Origin: Claveliimonas acetigenes
Lineage (GTDB): Bacteria; Bacillota; Clostridia; Lachnospirales; Lachnospiraceae
DNA: 49,020 nt
Assembly (NCBI RefSeq): GCF_025567385.1
Contig: NZ_JAOQJU010000024.1
Location: forward strand, 1-49,020
Direction: 5' to 3'
Below the pieces are notes generated by a model. The model did no database searches, was not told the origin of the DNA, and saw only the letters and a list, made by a program, of their open reading frames with translations. Shown piece after piece: positions 34,770-42,749 of the stretch (the stretch's first letter is position 1; each line of letters starts with the position of its first letter). Made by a program: the position numbers and the translations under genes.

Positions 34770-35978
34770 TCAAAGTAGCTCTAAAATATCTCCAATTTTC
34801 TTCCCTTCCGCTTCTTCGATTCCTGAATTTCGAAGCGTTAGCTTATATGCAGATGTTCCTCCGTTACAGCTTTGCGAACCAACTTCTTTCTCAACCACTA
34901 GTTGTGCATCTCTTAACCTTTCAAATCCATCTTGTAATATATCAACTTCTTGTGAACCATCATAATCTCCCATACAATACCCCGTATAAAATTTGCGATT
35001 TTCATCTACCATTATAATGCAAGTTGCAGACATACATTTATATATTAATTCTGTCCGATTAGGTATTATATAGTTATAATCCAATAGTGCATTTAATAAC
35101 TCTTTTCCTTTTAGTTTTTTTAGTTCTTCCGATCTTGGTTTTATAATATTTTTCCCCAAAGATTTTAATATTATATTATTAATGTACTTTATATTTTTCA
35201 TAAAAAACTTGTAAATATCAGACTCATTATCTCTATCAGTTTCGCCCATTGTAATGCGAATTTTCTCTATTATCTCTGCATGTTTTTTGTATATTTCACA
35301 AGATATATCTTTTTGTGTGGTCGCTAATATACTATTGGTGAACGGATTTGAAATATCTAGTGCATATTGCTCCAACACTCTTTTCGTATCTTCTATTTTT
35401 AATTTCTGACAGTTTTCACATGCAGGTTTTATTACTTCATCAAATAATTCCTGATATGTAATAGAGATAAAATTCTTATTTGCTACGCTGCTATTTGAAA
35501 ATGCTTTTAAAAGAATATAACATCTTTGTCTATCTTTATATTTTTCCTCACAATACTTATAATAATCATTTGATTGCGGTATACCATTCGTAAATGTTTC
35601 GCTTGCTTTAATTTTGTTTTCTATAACCAATACTAAAGAACAGCTTGTTCCAAAAATATCTATTTTTCTACCATTATTAGTTTTATGTTCAGTTTCAAAA
35701 TTCATATCAGCAATATCTGCCTTATCAATCTCAAGATTTTCTCTCTTACTTTCGACCAATTCTAAAAATTTTTCTAAAGGAAATTTCCCCAATTTATGAT
35801 TTTGTTTAGGGTTAAGAAGCCAACTAACAAAACTACTATGCCATTCCTCTCTTCTCTTATTTCCCATAATAGTAAACTCATTAGGTGACTCATATTTTTG
35901 TTTCAATGTTCTAAAATCACTATCATTTTCTAATGCATCTAGCATGTCTTTTATACTAGGATTCATTTCTTTTGACAT
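34770..35978 (-). CDS. PD-(D/E)XK nuclease superfamily protein (PDDEXK_4 type)
   Basis: 402 residues, notably A+T-rich compared with its neighbours. An N-terminal RREEWHSSFVSWLLNPKQNH motif (residues 42-61) is typical of this group. The catalytic core reads RKIDIFG (D107), then VIENKI (E120, N, K122), a D...E-x-K nuclease site. The C-terminal half is unrecognised. GGAGG lies seven bases before the ATG. It follows Cys-rich KTR and DUF998 fragments and has no partner gene, so it may be an orphan defence nuclease or a mobile-element cargo; transfer is likely. Target unknown. Confidence 0.82.
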   Translation of the reverse strand: MSKEMNPSIKDMLDALENDSDFRTLKQKYESPNEFTIMGNKRREEWHSSFVSWLLNPKQNHKLGKFPLEKFLELVESKRENLEIDKADIADMNFETEHKTNNGRKIDIFGTSCSLVLVIENKIKASETFTNGIPQSNDYYKYCEEKYKDRQRCYILLKAFSNSSVANKNFISITYQELFDEVIKPACENCQKLKIEDTKRVLEQYALDISNPFTNSILATTQKDISCEIYKKHAEIIEKIRITMGETDRDNESDIYKFFMKNIKYINNIILKSLGKNIIKPRSEELKKLKGKELLNALLDYNYIIPNRTELIYKCMSATCIIMVDENRKFYTGYCMGDYDGSQEVDILQDGFERLRDAQLVVEKEVGSQSCNGGTSAYKLTLRNSGIEEAEGKKIGDILELL

Positions 35979-36102
35979 ATTTGTACCTCCACAAACCCGA
36001 TTTGTCGCTTTGTTGTTTCAGTTCTATATCTGTCCGTATCTGTAACCTCGTTTTATTTCCGCAGATAGGGCATCGTACCCATTCAATCTTGCTCACTTTC
36101 AC
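35956..36102 (-). pseudogene. Truncated cysteine-rich KTR protein fragment
   Basis: From GTG 36102 the product reads VKVSKIEWVRCPICGNKTRL, matching the start of the Cys-rich KTR family found on conjugative elements (CPxCGNKTR, the first zinc-knuckle pair). After about residue 29 (IELK, near 36015) the similarity ends, the second CPxC pair is lost, and unrelated sequence follows that belongs to the leader and start of the PD-(D/E)XK gene. So the 3' half was deleted when that gene became adjacent. Confidence 0.7.
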
Positions 36103-36105
36103 GAA

Positions 36106-36306
36106 TCCCCCCAAAACCACGAAACAGGTAAATTCCCAATACAACATTAAATCCCGTAGCAGCAAACACACTGAAACGCTCTGGAATACCGAAAAAATCT
36201 CTCGGAACTATGTTTGTACCGATTGCTCCTGCAAACATGAGAAGTAATGCTATGTTTGCCTATATTGCTATGGAACGATAATTTTTATCCCGATACCCGC
36301 CAGTCA
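36106..36306 (-). pseudogene. Duplicated 3' fragment of a DUF998 membrane protein gene
   Basis: Almost the same as 48291-48486 of the intact DUF998 gene (about 95% by eye), coding for YRDKNYRSIAI onward to IPERFSVFAATGFN and GIYLFRG. An in-frame TAG at 36260-36262 replaces the tryptophan codon of the intact copy, so it cannot be read through. At its 3' end it meets the KTR fragment within the same transcript direction. Confidence 0.85.
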
Positions 36307-36337
36307 TAATTAGAATAATTTCTTCTTTCCTGTTCAT
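36260..36337 (-). pseudogene. TetR gene start fused to the DUF998 fragment
   Basis: ATG 36335-36337 with GGGAGG upstream begins MNRKEEIIL, the usual first residues of a TetR regulator, and at about codon 10 the sequence changes to the DUF998 piece, ending after 25 codons. It seems a regulator gene lost everything after its first codons in a deletion that fused it to the DUF998 end. Confidence 0.55.
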
Positions 36338-36355
36338 CTATACGCCTCCCATACT

Positions 36356-36385
36356 TAACGATAGTTATTCTACTATCATTCGTTA
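36356..36385. promoter_or_regulatory. Orphan palindrome of the lost TetR gene
   Basis: On the minus strand TAACGA-AT-GATAGT, six bases AGAATA, ACTATCGTTA. The inner arms GATAGT/ACTATC are perfect and the outer TAACGA/TCGTTA too, with a two-base asymmetry. It lies 19 bases upstream of the fossil TetR start, where a TetR autoregulator normally binds. Confidence 0.5.
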
Positions 36386-36458
36386 GTTTTTACAACAAAT
36401 TTTATCTCTCACTTACTCACTTTTCACTTTGCAAAATAGTAGCACATTTAATTCTATT

Positions 36459-36515
36459 TCAGGCTTTACTTTTACAAACAGGGCAGTATACCCATTCAGA
36501 TATTGCTTTTTCCAT
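36459..36515 (-). pseudogene. Second Cys-rich KTR start fragment
   Basis: ATG at 36515 begins MEKAISEWVYCPVCKSKA and then stops (TGA 36459-36461). It has the EWVxCPxC start of the KTR family but no more. A second remnant within 400 bases of the first marks this as a place where mobile DNA has been repeatedly lost. Confidence 0.5.
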
Positions 36516-36520
36516 TTTGT

Positions 36521-36754
36521 CTATGTACCTTCTTTCAGTTCTGCCGTAAAATAACGGTAGGCAAATGCTGTAAGGATACCACCAAACAATACCGAAACCG
36601 CAGCAACGGTCAAAATTCCTATCATCTGCGCCTTGCTCATTTCAGCCGTGACCGACAAGAAATGGAGAAACTGGTTTTCCATATTTAACACATCTGCTGC
36701 TATAAGAGTCGCCCCGATTGATGCTAAAGCTACTCCTACACCGGCAAATATCAA
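36521..36754 (-). CDS. Small two-helix membrane protein
   Basis: 77 residues with two hydrophobic segments: FAGVGVALASIGATLIAADV (residues 3-22) and MIGILTVAAVSVLFGGILTA (about 44-63), ending AYRYFTAELKEGT. No clear family. The likely start is TTG at 36754, 12 bases after the CPBP stop; an ATG at 36770 (MNNNHF) is out of frame, so the true start or a frameshift needs checking. Third gene of the XRE-CPBP operon. Confidence 0.5.
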   Translation of the reverse strand: MIFAGVGVALASIGATLIAADVLNMENQFLHFLSVTAEMSKAQMIGILTVAAVSVLFGGILTAFAYRYFTAELKEGT

Positions 36755-36766
36755 AATGATTATTGT

Positions 36767-37591
36767 TCATTCTTTTATTTTTCTTTCTTCGCTATCATTA
36801 TTTTCCAAAAACCTTTCGGCAGTCTTATTCCTTACAAGTACGGCAGTCGGCGTAATGACCAGATACAAAACGGTCAAGATTATAAAGAACCCTATATCTG
36901 CATCCAGAAATACATAAAGAATATTAAAACCAAAGTGCAGCAATACCGAATAAAGCAGGTTATTATGCCATTCCAGGAAAATATTCATCAGTACGGTAAT
37001 GGATGTAATCACAACTATGTTAGAAATAACATAGGGGATTGCCCTCCAATCGGTAAACTCTGAATCCACTACCCAAAGCAAAGTATGCCAGAAGCACCAT
37101 ACCAATCCCTGACAGACAGAGGATTTCAAAAAGCCATACTTTTTATTAAATTCCTCACGCATAAAACCACGCCATCCCAATTCTTCCCCTGTCGGTCCCG
37201 AAGTCAGGGAAAGAAAAATGCTGAGCGGCAACGCTGTGGTTCCCAGATTGATGTAGGACAGCATGGGCTTTCCCGTCATAATGGAATAGAGGAACAGCGA
37301 CAACACGCTGATACCAAAAGTAAGGGCAAAAGAGAACAGAATCGGAAGCAACTCTGCTTTCCCAGAAAAGCACCGCTTCACAAAGACCATTCTTGTTTCA
37401 TCAGGTCTGAAATGCCGCCACCCAATAAGAAGCAGATAGGTTGGCGACCATGCGATAAGATTTCGTACAATCCACATGATGACAGGCGGTGCATGAAAGA
37501 CAAGACTTGCCGAGCCTGCCACAAAAATAATGAGCGCCCAGACAAGGATATAGGAGCTTATGATATATTTCTTCAGATAATTTGGTTTCAT
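36767..37591 (-). CDS. CPBP-family intramembrane metalloprotease
   Basis: 274 residues, about eight membrane segments. The conserved CPBP (Abi) motifs are EELGWRGFMREEF (EExxxR), the FWHTLLW histidine motif, and LLHFGFNILYVF. Start at ATG 37591 with AAAGGAG eight bases upstream, four bases after the regulator stop. Such proteases take part in prenyl-protein processing or bacteriocin self-immunity in Firmicutes. Here the operon partners are an XRE/DUF4097-like regulator and a two-helix protein, a combination that fits a peptide-immunity or envelope-stress role. Confidence 0.87.
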   Translation of the reverse strand: MKPNYLKKYIISSYILVWALIIFVAGSASLVFHAPPVIMWIVRNLIAWSPTYLLLIGWRHFRPDETRMVFVKRCFSGKAELLPILFSFALTFGISVLSLFLYSIMTGKPMLSYINLGTTALPLSIFLSLTSGPTGEELGWRGFMREEFNKKYGFLKSSVCQGLVWCFWHTLLWVVDSEFTDWRAIPYVISNIVVITSITVLMNIFLEWHNNLLYSVLLHFGFNILYVFLDADIGFFIILTVLYLVITPTAVLVRNKTAERFLENNDSEERKIKE

Positions 37592-37595
37592 CCCA

Positions 37596-38483
37596 TTAGC
37601 TCCTTTCCCTGTCCGTGCAGATGACAAGCTCGCTCTTAATACCGTTCAATTCGATCATATTCTCCGCATCAGGCGTATCAAATCGTTCGGCTTGCCGCCC
37701 ATATTTTTCATAAGAGATACTTGTTCCAATCCCCTTTGTAACAGCAGTAAAAACAGCGTCCCTGGGAACATGGATTTTTGAGGTTGCCGACACTTGATTG
37801 ATTGCAATTTCTCCCTTTAAAGAATGGCAGACTACATCCATGTCAAGATTGCAGTTTATCTCTACCGTACCAACAACATCTTCCAAAATGACGCTCGGAG
37901 TCTTTATATCAAGTTCAATACTGTCACACTCCAAAGAACAGATTTTTACGGTTTCCCCATTGACGGCACATTCAATTTTCCCGATATAGGGAGAGGGAAT
38001 TTGAACGAAGATACTGACCGCTTCCTTTGCCGTCGCTTCGGATACGCCGTTTTTGCGGTTTACATCCACATCAATCCTTTTTCGGATGTCGTCAATCCTG
38101 ACCTTGAAATCCTTCTGGAGCGTGGAGAGGCTATTGGATGCCATACGGATACGGATTTTCTCGCCCTCGTATCCCGATAACAGGAATTGCTTTGCTCCGC
38201 CAAACTTCATGTCATAGCGTTTCGGCTCGTCAATATCGTACTCCGTGATACTTTCATAAAGATAGTCCGTTGGCTTTTTCGCTCCTTTTTCATTAGAGAG
38301 CAGCTCATCAATGGAAATGTCAAACAGTGCGGAGATTGCCATGATGTTTTCGATGTCGGGGATACCAGCATCCGTTTCCCATTTCGTAACCGCCTGCCTT
38401 GATACACCAAGCTTCTCTGCCAGCTGTTCCTGCGACATTCCGGTCTGCTTGCGGATGGATTTCAATTTTTCTGCAAATGTCAT
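37596..38483 (-). CDS. XRE-family regulator with DUF4097-like beta-helix domain
   Basis: 295 residues. N-terminal HTH (MSQEQLAEKLGVSRQAVTKW, residues 15-34) then a DUF4097-like domain of repeated beta strands (IELDIKTPSVILEDVVGTVE, DVVCHSLKGEIAINQVSATS). No membrane segment, so it is a one-component cytoplasmic regulator. It is first in the operon with a CPBP protease; its promoter spacer holds the AGTG-x7-CACT inverted repeat (38523-38537), a likely autoregulatory site. The ligand or signal is unknown. Confidence 0.88.
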   Translation of the reverse strand: MTFAEKLKSIRKQTGMSQEQLAEKLGVSRQAVTKWETDAGIPDIENIMAISALFDISIDELLSNEKGAKKPTDYLYESITEYDIDEPKRYDMKFGGAKQFLLSGYEGEKIRIRMASNSLSTLQKDFKVRIDDIRKRIDVDVNRKNGVSEATAKEAVSIFVQIPSPYIGKIECAVNGETVKICSLECDSIELDIKTPSVILEDVVGTVEINCNLDMDVVCHSLKGEIAINQVSATSKIHVPRDAVFTAVTKGIGTSISYEKYGRQAERFDTPDAENMIELNGIKSELVICTDRERS

Positions 38484-38512
38484 GTTCGTGACCTCCTTAT
38501 TTTGGTATGCCC

Positions 38513-38541
38513 AGTATAGGAAAGTGTATTTTGCACTACAA
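38513..38541 (-). promoter_or_regulatory. Promoter of the XRE-CPBP operon with inverted repeat in the spacer
   Basis: TTGTAG (38536-38541), 17 bp, TATACT (38513-38518) on the minus strand. AGTGTATTTTGCACT (38523-38537) is an AGTG/CACT dyad filling the spacer, an ideal place for the HTH product to bind. Confidence 0.6.
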
Positions 38542-38670
38542 GCAAGCAGAGATTACATATCAACTTTTTCTGCTACTTTGCGTGGCATTTTCTTATTTAT
38601 CATTATTTTTCTCTCCAAACAATGGTCGAATGATTTTCTCCATTTTTGTCAACAACAATTCATCGATATC

Positions 38671-39273
38671 TTAACAATCCGGCTGCTGGCCGTCATGGGC
38701 TTTCCACCGACAGTCTGTTACCTGCATGTTTGTGAAAACTGCCTGAAAAGAGGATTCCTCCGGGGAGCAAGCGTAAATACCAAACCGGATTTTCCCGTTT
38801 CCCTCTTGCATATGACAGATCCGTATTTGATGAAAAGTTTCCCCATCCATGGAACATTCGATACAATAATCATCCTCTCTTCTGCTGAAGCGATACCAAA
38901 CCGATTTCACGGAAGCATCAATTTCAGTTGTAGCCCAGTCCGAATAACCATGGTTGGTCACTACGCTTCCAAGATACTGAAATACGTCATTTTTATATTC
39001 CACAGAAGCCTTCAGCCAGTTTTCGCTATCCAGATACATAACGATACCGCACTGGTCAAATCTGTGATGGCTCTCCTCAAATTCTGTTCGGACAACAAAA
39101 CTGAAATACTTCTCTTCTGTCTCCATCTGGAGCACTGGCGCATTGTCATTCTGGAAATGATAGTATGTTCTCTGCCACAGATCCGTATGAGGTTTTGTTG
39201 TGATTGTTATTTTATCATCACCTATGCTGTATGTTTCCGGCTCCCTGATCCACTTAAATTTCTTCAAATCCAA
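38671..39273 (-). CDS. DUF1349 protein (concanavalin-like jelly-roll)
   Basis: 200 residues, cytoplasmic. The family features WIREPETYSIGDDKITITTK at the start, DQCGIVMYLDSENWLKASVE in the middle, and GIYACSPEESSFQAVFTNMQ near the end are present. The TTG start (39271-39273) has GGGGGG four bases upstream; a second TTG two codons on is possible. Last gene of the PTS operon, 37 bases after the alpha-glucosidase. DUF1349 proteins are often in sugar operons; the activity is not known. No terminator was recognised behind it. Confidence 0.85.
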   Translation of the reverse strand: MDLKKFKWIREPETYSIGDDKITITTKPHTDLWQRTYYHFQNDNAPVLQMETEEKYFSFVVRTEFEESHHRFDQCGIVMYLDSENWLKASVEYKNDVFQYLGSVVTNHGYSDWATTEIDASVKSVWYRFSRREDDYCIECSMDGETFHQIRICHMQEGNGKIRFGIYACSPEESSFQAVFTNMQVTDCRWKAHDGQQPDC

Positions 39274-39310
39274 TTTGCCCCCCGCTTTCTGTTCTTTTGT
39301 TTTTCTTTTC

Positions 39311-40993
39311 CTACCGAATCCGCATCATAAACGCTTCATAAGGACGCATATCCTCTTCCAGCGAACTTCTCTCATAATTGCAGATTTTAATCTCCTTCAC
39401 ATTCCCGGCAAATTTTCTCAATTCTTCTGTACTCCGATGCTGCTCTGACAAATTTGCCGCCACAAGCCAGCTCTCCTGATCCGTCGTCCTCAGATATGCA
39501 AAAATCTGTGCATCCTCTTCCATGATTAGTTGGTAATCCCCATCTGTCAAAAGGGACTCCGTATGCCTTAGTCCGATCAGTTTTTTGTAATAATAAAATA
39601 TGGAATTCCGATCCTCCAGAGCCTTCTCTACATTAATCTCCGGATATCGTTCGCTGACTTTAAACCACGGTTTTCCGGTGGTAAATCCTGCATTTTCACT
39701 GTCATCCCACTGCATCGGCGTTCTTCCGTTGTCCCGGCTCTTGTTCCACACAGCCTTTAAGAAGTCCTCCTCAGAAATGGTCTTGTTCTTTACGACAAGC
39801 TCCTGATAAGCATTTCTCACTTCGATGTCCTCATATTCTTCCAGATCAAAAGCAACATTCGTCATGCCGATCTCCTCTCCCTGGTAAATATAAGGCGTTC
39901 CCTGCATTCCGTGCAGCACCGTGGCAAATGCCTTTGCACAGGCTTCCCGGTACTCCTGGTCGTTGCCCCAGCGCGAGATTACTCTGGGCTGATCGTGATT
40001 TTCAAAATACAACGCATTCCATCCTTTATTATACAACTGATTCTGCCAGGATGACATCACTTTTTTCAATTCCCGCAGATCAAAGGGCTTCAACGCCCAC
40101 TTGCGGTTTACAGAACCCGGCACCCGGTCAATGTTCATATGTTCAAACGTAAAGATCATATTCAACTCTTCCCGTTTCGGATCTGTAAACAGGCGGGCTG
40201 TCTCCGGTGTGGAACCGGGCGCCTCTCCTACCGTCATACAATCATACTTTGAAAGCACTTCCTGATTCATCTCATGCAAAAATTCATGCAGACGCGGACC
40301 GTTGCTGTGATATTTTCCGGTATAATATTTCTGCCCTTCCCGCTCCAGATAATCCGGAAAATTCTGGTTTTTGGAAATGGATGCGATCACATCCATACGC
40401 CAGCCGTCCGCGCCTTTTTCCATCCAGAATTTCATCAGATCATAGATTTCCTGGCGCACTTTCGGATTTTCCCAGTTCAGATCCGGTTGTTTTTTGCTGT
40501 AGAAATGCAAGTAGTACTGCCCTCTCTCCTCGCAAAACTCCCATGCGCTCCCGCAGAAACAGGAACCCCAGTTATTCGGCTCACTTCCGTCCGGCTTCGG
40601 ATCTTTCCAGATATAATAATCGCTGTATTGACCATCCCTTGATTTTTGACTCTCCACAAACCATGCATGTTCGTTCGAGGTATGGTTGACAACCAGATCC
40701 AGCACGATCTTGATTTCTCTGTCATGTGCCTTTTGGATCAATTCCTCCATGTCCTCATTTGAACCAAACCCGGCATATATTTTCCGATAGTCGCTGATAT
40801 CGTAACCATTATCATCCTGGGGAGAATCAAACACCGGACTGAGCCAGATCACATCGATCCCCAGTTCCCTGAGATAATCCAGTTTTTCGATCACACCACG
40901 CAGGTCTCCGAAGCCGTCTCCGTTTGAATCCTTAAAGCTTCTCGGATAAATCTGATATACGACTGCATTTTTCCACCAATCTGTTTTTTTCAT
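39311..40993 (-). CDS. GH13 alpha-glucosidase (oligo-1,6-glucosidase / alpha-glucoside-6-P hydrolase type)
   Basis: 560 residues, no signal peptide, so cytoplasmic. All four GH13 regions are seen: VVNHT, GWRMDV with nucleophile D201, VGEAPG with acid/base E257, and FENHDQPR with D334. The N-terminal WWKNAVVYQIYPRSFKDSNG is that of GH13_31 alpha-glucosidases and their trehalose-6-phosphate or dextran relatives. A GGAGG ribosome site lies nine bases before the ATG. It sits after PTS IID, so its natural substrate may be a 6-phosphorylated alpha-glucoside such as an isomaltose-, sucrose- or trehalose-type disaccharide. Specificity cannot be decided from sequence. Confidence 0.93.
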   Translation of the reverse strand: MKKTDWWKNAVVYQIYPRSFKDSNGDGFGDLRGVIEKLDYLRELGIDVIWLSPVFDSPQDDNGYDISDYRKIYAGFGSNEDMEELIQKAHDREIKIVLDLVVNHTSNEHAWFVESQKSRDGQYSDYYIWKDPKPDGSEPNNWGSCFCGSAWEFCEERGQYYLHFYSKKQPDLNWENPKVRQEIYDLMKFWMEKGADGWRMDVIASISKNQNFPDYLEREGQKYYTGKYHSNGPRLHEFLHEMNQEVLSKYDCMTVGEAPGSTPETARLFTDPKREELNMIFTFEHMNIDRVPGSVNRKWALKPFDLRELKKVMSSWQNQLYNKGWNALYFENHDQPRVISRWGNDQEYREACAKAFATVLHGMQGTPYIYQGEEIGMTNVAFDLEEYEDIEVRNAYQELVVKNKTISEEDFLKAVWNKSRDNGRTPMQWDDSENAGFTTGKPWFKVSERYPEINVEKALEDRNSIFYYYKKLIGLRHTESLLTDGDYQLIMEEDAQIFAYLRTTDQESWLVAANLSEQHRSTEELRKFAGNVKEIKICNYERSSLEEDMRPYEAFMMRIR

Positions 40994-41064
40994 TTTCTAA
41001 TTCCTCCAAATATACAAAGTGTTCCTTCGTATTCCTTTTGCCGCATGTTCATAACCGCAAATCA

Positions 41065-41895
41065 CTACGCAATACCAAGCAATGATAACAAAATACTCAA
41101 AACGATAACTCCAATGATCAGCACTGTGATACTGATATTTTTCTTTTTCAGCAGGTAGTAACACAATAATGTCAGTCCCAGCGGCACAATGCCGACAAAT
41201 ATCTGATCCAACATGGACTGTAGATTCAGGATGGACTTACCGCTCATCTTCCACTCAAAGGTGGACTGGAAGGTCACCATGCTGGCAGTCATTCCGCCTA
41301 CCATAATCAGTCCCACGGTGCTCGCCGCTTTGGTCAAAATATTTATCAGACCGCTGGCGTAAATCTTCTGTATGTACTCCGAACCCAGCTTATATCCCAG
41401 AAATGTACCATAATATTTAATCAGGAGAGACGGCACATTGAACAGGACTAAAAATATGATCGGTGCCAGCACATTTCCTGCGGAACCAAGTCCGACCGCG
41501 ATTCCTGCTGCAATCACTCGAAGCACGCCCCAGAAGATCGAATCGCCAATTCCTGCCAGAGGCCCCATAAGGCTTGATTTCACCGCATTGATTGAATTTG
41601 TATCAAAATCTTTTCTCTCACTGTTTTCCTTCTCCATGGATGCCGCCAGCCCCATGATAAAGGTAGAAAGCGGAATTGTTGTGTTAAAATATGACATGCT
41701 TCTGGTCAGCGCTGCCTTCTTCCCTTCTTCATCCTCTTTGTAAAATTTATTGATAAAAGGCATCAGGGAATAACAAAAGCCAGATGCACCCTGTTTTGCC
41801 GGGCTGACCGCCGCATATAAGGTAAAGGAACGCCAAAATACTTTTCTCAACATTTTTCTCTCGTCAGCCGGGATTGATTTTGTTAAATTACTCAT
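41065..41895 (-). CDS. PTS mannose-family permease component IID
   Basis: 276 residues, membrane protein with SFTLYAAVSPAKQGASGFCY and FIMGLAASMEKENSERKD, typical of the ManZ/IID family. Long hydrophobic C-terminal segments follow (VLIIGVIVLSILLSLLGIA). It starts within the IIC stop (four-base ATGA overlap), so the two membrane components are made together. Acts with IIC and IIAB for sugar uptake with phosphorylation. Confidence 0.93.
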   Translation of the reverse strand: MSNLTKSIPADERKMLRKVFWRSFTLYAAVSPAKQGASGFCYSLMPFINKFYKEDEEGKKAALTRSMSYFNTTIPLSTFIMGLAASMEKENSERKDFDTNSINAVKSSLMGPLAGIGDSIFWGVLRVIAAGIAVGLGSAGNVLAPIIFLVLFNVPSLLIKYYGTFLGYKLGSEYIQKIYASGLINILTKAASTVGLIMVGGMTASMVTFQSTFEWKMSGKSILNLQSMLDQIFVGIVPLGLTLLCYYLLKKKNISITVLIIGVIVLSILLSLLGIA

Positions 41896-42710
41896 GCAAA
41901 AAATTCCTCCTCTTCTTCATCTAATTGGAAAACATCATCCTTCCCATCCAAAACTGCAGCGACCCGCTGTGCTGCAAGCTGGCTCATCCGGTAATCGTTC
42001 ATTCCCATTGTGACTGCAAGGATAACGCCCAGAACGGCCAAAGCGATCAGCGGCAGATTCAGATATGCCGCCAATACAAATCCAAGGAAGTAAAACATAC
42101 ATATTTTCTGATCCCAGAGCATCTTCATCAGCATTGCCATACCGACCGCCGGGAGCAGCCCGCCGCACACGCTCAGACCATTCATGATCACCTGCGGGAT
42201 CGCATCCAGCAATGCGCTGACTGCATCAGATCCCAGAAGGACGCCAAGGAAGGCCACCACCGAATACAGAGCCCAGTTGACCGCCCACAATCCATAATGC
42301 AGCAGAACGATCTTTCGTTCTTTTCCCTCCGCAGCGAGCTGATCAAAATGTTTGGCAAACATACCGACAATAAAAATATATAAAACATTTTTAATCTGAA
42401 GTCCTAAAATTCCGATGGGGAGCGCCAGTGTCAGGGCAACTTCTGGTTCCTTCCCCAACATAATTGCGAATGCCGCTCCCACCGCAGTGGCAATCCCCGG
42501 CTCTGCCGCTGAGGCTCCGCCTATATTAACAACACCCATGAAAACCGCTTCCAGGGATGCACCCACTATAATTCCTGTATGAAGATCACCTAAAAATAAT
42601 CCAACCAAAGGGCCGATGACGATCGGCCTGTTTAACATTGTAAACCCGGCGAGTTCCGCTCCGCCTACACAGACAAAGACTGCCAGTGCAACCAAAAACG
42701 CCTGTAACAT
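41892..42710 (-). CDS. PTS mannose/sorbose-family permease component IIC
   Basis: 272 residues with about seven to eight membrane helices. The N-terminus LQAFLVALAVFVCVGGAELA and the GASLEAVFMGVVNIGGASAA signature belong to the IIC-man family, followed by GLFLGDLHTG motifs. AGGAGG precedes the ATG. It is the second gene of the operon, 39 bases after IIAB; the C-terminus is short and acidic (DEEEEEFFA). Confidence 0.93.
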   Translation of the reverse strand: MLQAFLVALAVFVCVGGAELAGFTMLNRPIVIGPLVGLFLGDLHTGIIVGASLEAVFMGVVNIGGASAAEPGIATAVGAAFAIMLGKEPEVALTLALPIGILGLQIKNVLYIFIVGMFAKHFDQLAAEGKERKIVLLHYGLWAVNWALYSVVAFLGVLLGSDAVSALLDAIPQVIMNGLSVCGGLLPAVGMAMLMKMLWDQKICMFYFLGFVLAAYLNLPLIALAVLGVILAVTMGMNDYRMSQLAAQRVAAVLDGKDDVFQLDEEEEEFFA

Positions 42711-42749
42711 ATAATTTTTCCTCCTGTTTTTCTAATTTCTTTCCAACGC

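Noticed and set aside
38311..39330. 339-codon plus-strand open frame spanning the XRE gene start and DUF1349
   Set aside because: Antisense to two real genes and crosses the operon promoter; composition is not protein-like.
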